A DNA stretch of 21,659 bases from Acidimicrobiaceae bacterium (GTDB lineage: Bacteria > Actinomycetota > Acidimicrobiia > Acidimicrobiales > Acidimicrobiaceae). A program made the translations under genes and the position numbers. A model generated the notes under the pieces. The model was given only the letters and a program-made list of their open reading frames with translations, ran no database searches and was not told where the DNA came from. The stretch covers positions 1-21,659 of the forward strand of contig JABEUP010000085.1 in assembly GCA_013044365.1 (NCBI GenBank), written 5' to 3'. How positions within the stretch are numbered: the first letter of the stretch is position 1; each line of letters starts with the position of its first letter. This document shows positions 7,199 to 14,001 of this stretch, piece after piece.

Positions 7199-9001
7199 AT
7201 GATAGAGACGAACTCTGGCATATCGACAGATATGCCAACAAAAATAAGTGAGGTTGAGAATCCGGCCGGCCTGGAATCAATCAAACTGACACCAACACAT
7301 GGCTCAGATGCGGTGGTGGATTTGCTTGGGAATTTAGGGTACCGCTATATTGCCATCAATCCCGGGTCAAGTTTCAGAGGACTCCACGACTCGATTGTAA
7401 ACTATCACGGAAATAAAGATCCCAAGATCCTGCTGTGCCTCCATGAGGAGGTTGCGATTGCCGTTGCGCACGGCTATGCCAAGGGTGGTGGAGGTCATGC
7501 GGCAGCCGCAATTCACGACCTGGTAGGTCTGATGCATGCGTCGATGGCAGTTTACGACGCATTCCTGGATCAGGTTCCGATGGTAATTCTTGGAGGAAGT
7601 GGACCCCGGGACCGCTTTAGTCGACGTCCAATCGATTGGATCCACTCAGCAGATACCCAGGCTGAACTAATCCGTTCTTATGTTAAATGGGACGACGAGC
7701 CAAGCCCGTCTTCTGCATTCGTATACAGTGTCATAAGGGCCCATCAGGTTGCTAATTCTGCTCCGTATGGACCAACCTATATATCATTAGACTGCGCCCT
7801 TCAGGAAGAAGAGGTGAACGAAGAGTCAGTACCTTCGCTGGAAATTAAACTATTTCAGCCGGATCCGCCGATAGCCCCAAACTCAAGGACTATACGCAAC
7901 GCTGCCGAGATGCTTTACAACTCCAGGCTGCCATTGATAATCGGAGGAAGGGTGGGCCGTAACGCAGAGGTGACACCACTGCTTCTAGAACTGGTAGACC
8001 TTCTTGGAGCCGCTTATCTCGATGACCGCAATACCGTGGCATTCCCGACGGATCATCCGGGCAATTGCAATCTCGACCCAAGCATTATCTCTGAGGCAGA
8101 CACAATTCTCTCTGTCGATGTGGTAGACCTACCATCTTTGATCAAAAGATCAAAACCGGGATACGCTGGCACAGGAAACAAGGTCAATATTATCGATTTA
8201 TCTATCGGAGATACCGGCGCCAAATCGTGGAGCAACTCGTCGGCGATTACAAGACCACGCGACATTCACTTGCTTTCCGATCCGATATATGGCCTCAAGG
8301 AACTGATTCAGGCAATTAAACCAATTGCAGACCCAAAGCAAGCCTCACAAAGAAGAACTGTAATTGCACGGCGGTTAGCAGGTGCCAAATCCACCCAGGA
8401 ACATGAAATCAAAGAACACTGGGATGACCGGCCAATATCGCAGGTAAGGCTTGTTTCAGAGCTATGGCAGGCGACAAAGGATATCGATTGGCTCCTTTTA
8501 TTGCGTAATACCCGCAGTTGGCCGGAGAGTATATGGAAATTCACGGGCGCCGGCCAATATTTGGGTGATTCCGGAGGTGGCGGAGTTGGATACGGTCCAG
8601 GAGCAATGGTCGGGGGAGCTCTTGCCGCGATGGAGAACGGCAAACTTGGAGTTGGCATAATTGGAGACGGGGATTTTCTAATGGCATCTTCAGCCCTTTG
8701 GACCGGTGTGCATTATGGAATACCGATGTTGATGGTGATAAACGACAATAATTCATTCTACAACGATGAGCCCCACCAGGTCCGTGTGGCAAATCGGCGT
8801 GGACGTCCTAAAGAAAACTCGTGGATCGGGATGAGAATCAGCGATCCACAAATCGATATAGCCGGACTGGCCAGGTCATACGGCTGTTGGGCGACAGGTC
8901 CCATCGATGACCCAAGTGAGCTTTCCAGCGCAATTAAATCTGGATTAGACCAGGCACTTGGGGGCAAAGTAGCCGTTGTACATGTTCACACCGCACGATG
9001 A
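7199..9001 (+). CDS. Thiamine-diphosphate-dependent enzyme (acetolactate synthase/benzoylformate decarboxylase superfamily)
   Basis: This enzyme probably decarboxylates a 2-oxo acid or carries out carboligation with ThDP and Mg2+. The 600-residue protein has the three usual domains. The N-terminal PYR domain has the ThDP-activating glutamate E83 in LHEEVAIAVAHGYAKG. A central TPP-M domain covers roughly residues 215-370. The C-terminal PP domain has the GDGD...NN signature (489-492 to N517-N518, normal spacing). The start at 7199 has GAAGG and GGGGAG upstream. It lies 30 nt after the AAA+ gene in the same operon. Substrate residues cannot be assigned; benzoylformate-like, sulfopyruvate-like or acetolactate chemistry remains possible. 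The PINPGSSFRGLHDS-type opening differs from classical IlvB, so a catabolic role is more likely than branched-chain biosynthesis. Confidence 0.85.
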   Translation: MIETNSGISTDMPTKISEVENPAGLESIKLTPTHGSDAVVDLLGNLGYRYIAINPGSSFRGLHDSIVNYHGNKDPKILLCLHEEVAIAVAHGYAKGGGGHAAAAIHDLVGLMHASMAVYDAFLDQVPMVILGGSGPRDRFSRRPIDWIHSADTQAELIRSYVKWDDEPSPSSAFVYSVIRAHQVANSAPYGPTYISLDCALQEEEVNEESVPSLEIKLFQPDPPIAPNSRTIRNAAEMLYNSRLPLIIGGRVGRNAEVTPLLLELVDLLGAAYLDDRNTVAFPTDHPGNCNLDPSIISEADTILSVDVVDLPSLIKRSKPGYAGTGNKVNIIDLSIGDTGAKSWSNSSAITRPRDIHLLSDPIYGLKELIQAIKPIADPKQASQRRTVIARRLAGAKSTQEHEIKEHWDDRPISQVRLVSELWQATKDIDWLLLLRNTRSWPESIWKFTGAGQYLGDSGGGGVGYGPGAMVGGALAAMENGKLGVGIIGDGDFLMASSALWTGVHYGIPMLMVINDNNSFYNDEPHQVRVANRRGRPKENSWIGMRISDPQIDIAGLARSYGCWATGPIDDPSELSSAIKSGLDQALGGKVAVVHVHTAR

Positions 9002-9527
9002 TCCTAAACAATAAGCGACAGACCACAGCTAATTTGGATACCGTAAAATCCCGGGAATCCACCAGGTAATAACTCCGATGCTAAAACAGCAATTAGCAAT
9101 ATAATTGTGCAGGTGCTTGCGCTTTCTGACTCTGAGAAATACCGTGTAATTCCATCACTTACCTTGACTCATTATGTGACCTAGGTATAATGGTCGGATA
9201 AATTTATGGGACTTCTGGTGCGATTCATACAAACCTGCACCTTAAAGTTGAAACACCTCAGTCCTAGGAACGATGTGGGGGTAATGGACTTGTTTCGTAA
9301 TAAGGTCGGTTTTCACCCGCCTTGCATTAAACGGCAAATGAGTGGGAGCACTTCTTTTAACGCGTCCGTTCGGACTGGTTTCCGAATGCTAAATAGATCG
9401 GGCCAAATCATGTCTACCGCTCAGCTCTTTGGTGGATAACAATTTCAGCTATGCCAACTTGATAAAGTCCTGCTAACCGCAAAATTTCTGGCAAACCAAT
9501 AACACATCGAGTGAGAGACAGGAAGCA
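9002..9527. other. Intergenic region and long leader of the NicX-like/NorQD/TctAB operon
   Basis: This 526-bp gap has a near-consensus promoter (9164-9191) with an embedded ACCTAGGT, followed by a leader of about 330 nt before the ATG at 9528. A second, related palindrome TCCTAGGA lies at 9262-9269, and a small hairpin GTCC-GTTC-GGAC at 9364-9375. I see no terminator after the ThDP gene, so partial read-through is possible. A 77-codon open frame at 9206-9439 has no ribosome site and no recognisable family. Confidence 0.55.
9164..9191 (+). promoter_or_regulatory. Near-consensus sigma-70-type promoter overlapped by ACCTAGGT (copy 2)
   Basis: TTGACT (9164-9169) and TATAAT (9186-9191) are separated by 16 bp. 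This is the best promoter match in the window. The palindrome ACCTAGGT (9179-9186) fills the end of the spacer and shares its last base with the -10 box, where a bound protein would block RNA polymerase. The same palindrome lies upstream of the FadR-type regulator gene. Confidence 0.65.
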
Positions 9528-11021
9528 ATGTCAGTACCGAATGAACGTAAACTTTCCGAGTTTGCACCCGGAATACCCGAACCACTATCGGGAATGTCAT
9601 ATCCGGCACCTCGTCACCCGTTCTATCTTCGTCAGGAGCGGTGCACGGATGTCGAGGAGTTGATGCCATTGGCAAGGTCTGTGGCCAGACGCCGTTATGG
9701 GCGTGCGGCACTGGGTCCGACAATTCCAGGGGACAAGATTCTTATCATCACTTACCCTCACCAAAATGAAGTTGTCTACGAGGCTGTTCGTCGTGCACTG
9801 CTCGAAGAAGGGGCCCAAAGTGTAGACAGGATTGATGTAACAGACCTCGGCATGGAGGTGAAAACATATAGTGCCGCGGAGGGATGGCGCGAAATTACCG
9901 ACCGTCTGCCTCCTATGGTCGAAAGCGGAGTGGAGTTCAACGTTGCCGCTGCAACTCTAAAGAATTACCTCGAGGACCGGCCTGGTTATACTGCGGTTTT
10001 AGCCGGAGAGGCAGGGCGGCGCCATTGGAAACGCGCCGCAGGACAACGGGTTCGAAATAACTGGATGTATGCGACGTACGAAGACTTCATATCAAGAGCA
10101 AACAGTTATCCTGATGAAATATGGCGAACGGTTGACCTAAAGGTGGTTGAAACCTTTCGGGACGCCGCTGAAATCCGAATAACGAGTCCCGAGGGGACAG
10201 ATATTGGTTGGCAGGTAACCGAAGAACAAGCTGCTCTTTGGATCCAGGGAGCCTTCCAATCAGGTCACATCATCGGATCGACTATTCAAGGAATTCGTTT
10301 TGGCCATCCGGTTGAGACATTCATTCAACAGGCCGACTCTTTATACAAAACCCTTAACGGGGTAGTTGCCGGGGTTAGCAATCACACCGGATATTTCCCC
10401 CACATCGAGGTTCACATCGAAACAGGCCAAATAAAGAAAATAGTTGGAGGTGGCCGTTATGGTGAGCTCTGGAGAGAGGTCGTCGAAAAGTATAAAGATT
10501 TCCACTATCCAGGATTTCCGTACCCCGGCTGGCACTATTTCAATGACGCCTCGATTGGGACCAACCCCAAGAGCTACCGCCAGATTGAGACACTTTGGAA
10601 CTACAACGATTCATGGACAAATCTTCCAGAGCGGGCCCAGGCAGGAGTCATACACTTTGGGTTCGGAGCAGAACACTGGGATCAAACCTTTCTAAAGTAC
10701 GCCAAAGAGAACCACCTTCCGACAATGCACTTTCCCCACGTGCATAACGTATTCGCAACTTACAAGATCAAAAAGCGCAGTACGGGCGAGTGGTATACCC
10801 TGATTGACAAGGGCCGATTAAAAATATTGGACGAACCTGATGTTGTCAGGATGGCTTTGACCTTGGGCAACACCAGTCTCTTGGAATATGACTGGATACC
10901 GGCAGTCCCGGGAATCAACTATCCCGGTGACTATTTCAAGGATTACGCAAGCGATCCAATTTCCTGGATTGCGCGTGACCAAAACGGTGAATTCGCAACA
11001 AATACGGATGACCGAAACTAA
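9528..11021 (+). CDS. M29 aminopeptidase/NicX-like putative metalloenzyme
   Basis: This 497-residue protein most resembles the M29 family, which includes aminopeptidase T/AmpS and NicX, the Fe(II) 2,5-dihydroxypyridine 5,6-dioxygenase of nicotinate breakdown. Supporting segments are the N-terminal ALGPTIPGDKILIITYPHQ Rossmann-like block, GGGRYGELW (308-316), the SIGTNPKSYR segment (342-351), GVIHFGFGAEHW (373-384) and MHFPHVHN (400-407). The last lies where NicX has an H-x-D metal pair; here H401, H404 and H406 are present without the aspartate. The ATG follows AGGAAG. Its stop overlaps the NorQ-like start by one base (TAATG). In a Mo hydroxylase context a ring-opening role is attractive, but a peptidase or another hydrolase cannot be excluded. 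Confidence 0.55.
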   Translation: MSVPNERKLSEFAPGIPEPLSGMSYPAPRHPFYLRQERCTDVEELMPLARSVARRRYGRAALGPTIPGDKILIITYPHQNEVVYEAVRRALLEEGAQSVDRIDVTDLGMEVKTYSAAEGWREITDRLPPMVESGVEFNVAAATLKNYLEDRPGYTAVLAGEAGRRHWKRAAGQRVRNNWMYATYEDFISRANSYPDEIWRTVDLKVVETFRDAAEIRITSPEGTDIGWQVTEEQAALWIQGAFQSGHIIGSTIQGIRFGHPVETFIQQADSLYKTLNGVVAGVSNHTGYFPHIEVHIETGQIKKIVGGGRYGELWREVVEKYKDFHYPGFPYPGWHYFNDASIGTNPKSYRQIETLWNYNDSWTNLPERAQAGVIHFGFGAEHWDQTFLKYAKENHLPTMHFPHVHNVFATYKIKKRSTGEWYTLIDKGRLKILDEPDVVRMALTLGNTSLLEYDWIPAVPGINYPGDYFKDYASDPISWIARDQNGEFATNTDDRN

Positions 11022-11872
11022 TGGGACAACCAAGCGAAATCGGCGAAACTGCCAGAACTAGTCCAGAAGAGCCGTTCTATCTTCCGGTAAGCGACGAGGT
11101 CTCGCTTTTTGAAGCGGCTTATTCAGATAGAACACCCGTCTTGTTGAAGGGGCCAACCGGAACTGGAAAGACACGCTTTCTCGAGTACATGGCTTCACGG
11201 CTGTCCAATACCGGCCAAGAAGGGACCGTTAACCTCACCACCGTCAGCTGCCAGGAAGATCTAACTGCCTCCGACCTGCTAGGACGTTTCCTGCTTGAGA
11301 AAGATGGAACCCGCTGGGTGGATGGCCCACTAACCAATTCAGTTAGAAACGGTGGAATCTGTTACCTGGATGAAGTAGTGGAGGCACGCAAAGACGTGAT
11401 GGTAGTGGTCCACTCATTGACTGACCACCGCCGGTTCCTTCCGATTGCCAAGCTTGACACCGTAATTGAGGCACACCCCTCCTTCCTTCTGGTTATCTCC
11501 TACAACCCCGGCTATCAGACAAGTATCAAGGACCTCAAGCATTCAACGCGACAGAGGTTTGTTGCCATAGATTTCAACTATCCCACACCGGAACTTGAAA
11601 GAGAGATCTTGATACGTGAGGGTGGAGCGAACTCTGAGATAGCAGAACGCTTAAGCCTGTTAGCAGCAAACCTACGGAATCTTAACCAGGACTATTTGAT
11701 TGAGGGGCCAAGCACAAGATTACTCGTCTATACCTCACGGCTGATTTCAAGAGGAGTTACACCGCAACGGGCAAGCGTTTCAGCAATCGCCGACATCGTC
11801 ACCGACGACCCTATATCCCGTCAAGCCATAGTAGAGGTAATAACTGCATATTTTGGTGATAGTGACGGTTGA
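11021..11872 (+). CDS. NorQ/CbbQ-type MoxR AAA+ ATPase
   Basis: This is the ATPase of a two-protein activation machine. The 283 residues include Walker A GPTGTGKT (44-51), Walker B GGICYLDEVVEARKD (111-125, D117 and E118), the HSLTDHRRFLPI insert (131-142), the ISYNPGYQ sensor 1 (159-166, N162) and DLKHSTRQRF with arginine-finger candidates (R177, R179). These blocks are diagnostic of NorQ/CbbQ within the MoxR group. Known relatives work with NorD/CbbO VWA proteins to mature nitric oxide reductase or reactivate Rubisco. Neither of those enzymes is in the window. The gene overlaps its neighbours by one base on each side, so expression should be stoichiometrically linked to the NicX-like protein and the VWA protein. 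Confidence 0.92.
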   Translation: MGQPSEIGETARTSPEEPFYLPVSDEVSLFEAAYSDRTPVLLKGPTGTGKTRFLEYMASRLSNTGQEGTVNLTTVSCQEDLTASDLLGRFLLEKDGTRWVDGPLTNSVRNGGICYLDEVVEARKDVMVVVHSLTDHRRFLPIAKLDTVIEAHPSFLLVISYNPGYQTSIKDLKHSTRQRFVAIDFNYPTPELEREILIREGGANSEIAERLSLLAANLRNLNQDYLIEGPSTRLLVYTSRLISRGVTPQRASVSAIADIVTDDPISRQAIVEVITAYFGDSDG

Positions 11873-14001
11873 TGAGAAACCTCGCCAATTCGATTAATCA
11901 TGGATCCGAGGGCGATGAGGTACAAAACCGTTCCTTCGAGCTTTATTTCAAAGCGCTTTGCCAGAGGGACGTGACCATCGAACAGTACGCAGTTGAGGAT
12001 AAAGCCCACTACCCGGACACTCCGACCACGATACGACTTCCACGAACTACAACCATGACCTCAAAGCGGATGTTCTACCGATTGGCCTTGGCCCATCGCG
12101 CATTGCACCTCCGCCTAGGCACCTACAATTTCAACATCGAAAAAATTCGCCGATTTGGTATGCGTGAGGTGTTATCCCAGAGCGCTGAGCATGCGAGTGA
12201 TTTGGAAGTCTTTTTTGCTACATTCTCTGACGTGCCCTTGGCACAACTTGTGTTTGAGTTAGTTGAGGATGCAAGGATTGACGCATGTCTGCCGCTGATA
12301 TATCCTGGCCTAGATATTCCACTGAAGTTGGCAGTTGCCTCAGAGCTTCAACTCAGACCAGATTGGGGTCAACTTCCTCCCCGTGCAGCGGCTGCAGAGT
12401 TCCTTCTCCGAAGGAGTATGGTCCCCTCTTTCAATCAAGCTCCCAGCGCAATAGCCCAGGTAGCCCGCGATATTTGCGCCATCATGGATCACATTGGTAC
12501 GGGCGGGACAACCGTCGAAGATGCTGCGGACGCAACCGTTCAGCTTTATGGGATTATCAGTCCTCTTCCTAATCTTGGAGTTGTTGACGGATCACAAATG
12601 CAGACGATTGTGCCAGATTCGCCCGGCACGGACTTCAACTTTTGGCCGGCTCAATGGCCCGAAGGTGGACGCGTCCGGTTAGAGGGTGACGATGTTCTGC
12701 ATTTGTCATTGCCTGCAATCGGGTACCGTGGATCTCTGGAAGCTTTTTTCATAAAGGCGCCTCCAGCATCCGGACCTGACCATCAGGCGTTGTATCGGTT
12801 GCACAACAGTCTTGGGACAGATGACGACACGGCGACGTTAACTACCAAGAGCACCATTTCCGGACCACCGGAACCGCTGCCTCATGATCACCATGACGTA
12901 TCCAGACATTTGCATCATCACGAGGAAGGCGAGCTTAAACACTACGGATCAAACACATTTCTCTACCCTGAATGGGACAAGTATTTAGGGCGGTACAGAA
13001 ACAACTGGTGCAGGGTTGTCCAAAGTCAGCCCGGTGCTGGTGGAGCCGTAGAAAGAAGCTCGCTACAGATCAGATATTCGAAGGAGCTGCGACGACTGCG
13101 CAAGGTGATGAATATTCCGCCGTCACAGTCGTTTGCCCTGGAAAGACGGACTGACAACGGCACTGACATCGATTATGACGCAGCCGTGGACGCCTTGATC
13201 GACCTTCGCACGGGCAGCGGAATCCACGATTCGGTATATCAGGATCTGAGGCGAAACAGAAGGGATGTTGCAGTCCTTTTGCTTGTAGACATCAGTGCAT
13301 CAACTGCGGAACGGGTCGAGGTTGCCGAACCAATCGAATCTGCACTGCCTTTGGAAATCTCTCCCATAGCAAAGCTGCGGCCACCACGGATACTTGATAT
13401 TGAGGTGATCAGCTCTCTTCTCTGCGCCAGTGCTCTAGATGCAGTCGGCGACGCTTTCAGTGTTTGGTCATTTTCAGGCACCGGGAGAGAACACGTAACA
13501 CTTGGCAAAATCAAGGGATTCAATGAGCCTCTGTCCGGAATTGTGGTATCCAGGGCAGCCGCTATGAAACCAGTACACGCAACTCGGCTTGGAGCTGCGA
13601 TTAGACATTGCGGAACAGTGTTATCGAGATTGCAGTCGGAGACAAAAGTATTAATTGTCCTTACTGATGGTCGGCCCTTTGACATCGATTACGGAACAAC
13701 CTATGGAGAAGGAGAATCCCAGTCGTATGCGCTGGCAGACAGTGACAAAGCGCTGTCGGAACTGATTGGGGCTGGCATTGAACCGTACGTGCTGACCGTC
13801 GACCCCAGCGGAGAAGAATACATTTCTGAATTTAAATCAGTTCAGGTCGAACTCTTAGAAAGCGTGAACTCACTGCCGGAAAAACTCCTCAGGCTTTATA
13901 AGAGCTTAATTGACAGAAATAGCAAGCCATCGCCACCTCGAACTTCTGCGGGCGCAACACATATTAGAATTGACCAACCAAACACCAGGGGGAATCACTA
14001 G
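11872..14001 (+). CDS. NorD/CbbO-type von Willebrand factor A protein
   Basis: This is the adaptor partner of the preceding ATPase. The 709-residue protein has a long N-terminal helical region and the NorD-type block FLYPEWDKYLGRYRNNWC. A C-terminal VWA domain has an intact MIDAS: D473-I-S475-A-S477, T571 and D599 (LTDGR). In NorD/CbbO the VWA domain binds the target through the MIDAS metal. The segment from H338 to H357 is histidine-rich (eight His in 20 residues), which I do not regard as a standard family feature. ATG at 11872 overlaps the ATPase stop (TGATG); a TTG at 11869 is an alternative. Length is within the CbbO range and somewhat long for NorD. The C-terminal tail is basic and proline-rich, of unknown role. 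Confidence 0.88.
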   Translation: MRNLANSINHGSEGDEVQNRSFELYFKALCQRDVTIEQYAVEDKAHYPDTPTTIRLPRTTTMTSKRMFYRLALAHRALHLRLGTYNFNIEKIRRFGMREVLSQSAEHASDLEVFFATFSDVPLAQLVFELVEDARIDACLPLIYPGLDIPLKLAVASELQLRPDWGQLPPRAAAAEFLLRRSMVPSFNQAPSAIAQVARDICAIMDHIGTGGTTVEDAADATVQLYGIISPLPNLGVVDGSQMQTIVPDSPGTDFNFWPAQWPEGGRVRLEGDDVLHLSLPAIGYRGSLEAFFIKAPPASGPDHQALYRLHNSLGTDDDTATLTTKSTISGPPEPLPHDHHDVSRHLHHHEEGELKHYGSNTFLYPEWDKYLGRYRNNWCRVVQSQPGAGGAVERSSLQIRYSKELRRLRKVMNIPPSQSFALERRTDNGTDIDYDAAVDALIDLRTGSGIHDSVYQDLRRNRRDVAVLLLVDISASTAERVEVAEPIESALPLEISPIAKLRPPRILDIEVISSLLCASALDAVGDAFSVWSFSGTGREHVTLGKIKGFNEPLSGIVVSRAAAMKPVHATRLGAAIRHCGTVLSRLQSETKVLIVLTDGRPFDIDYGTTYGEGESQSYALADSDKALSELIGAGIEPYVLTVDPSGEEYISEFKSVQVELLESVNSLPEKLLRLYKSLIDRNSKPSPPRTSAGATHIRIDQPNTRGNH

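Noticed and set aside
9206..9439. 77-codon open frame in the leader of the NicX-like operon
   Set aside because: There is no ribosome site and no recognisable domain, and composition looks like random non-coding sequence. It starts so near the predicted transcription start that only leaderless translation would work. Kept as a possibility in the findings only.
11021..14001. Rubisco activase (cbbQO) or nitric oxide reductase (norQD) cluster
   Set aside because: No cbbL/cbbS or norB/norC genes are present. The pair resembles these families but serves a different operon here.
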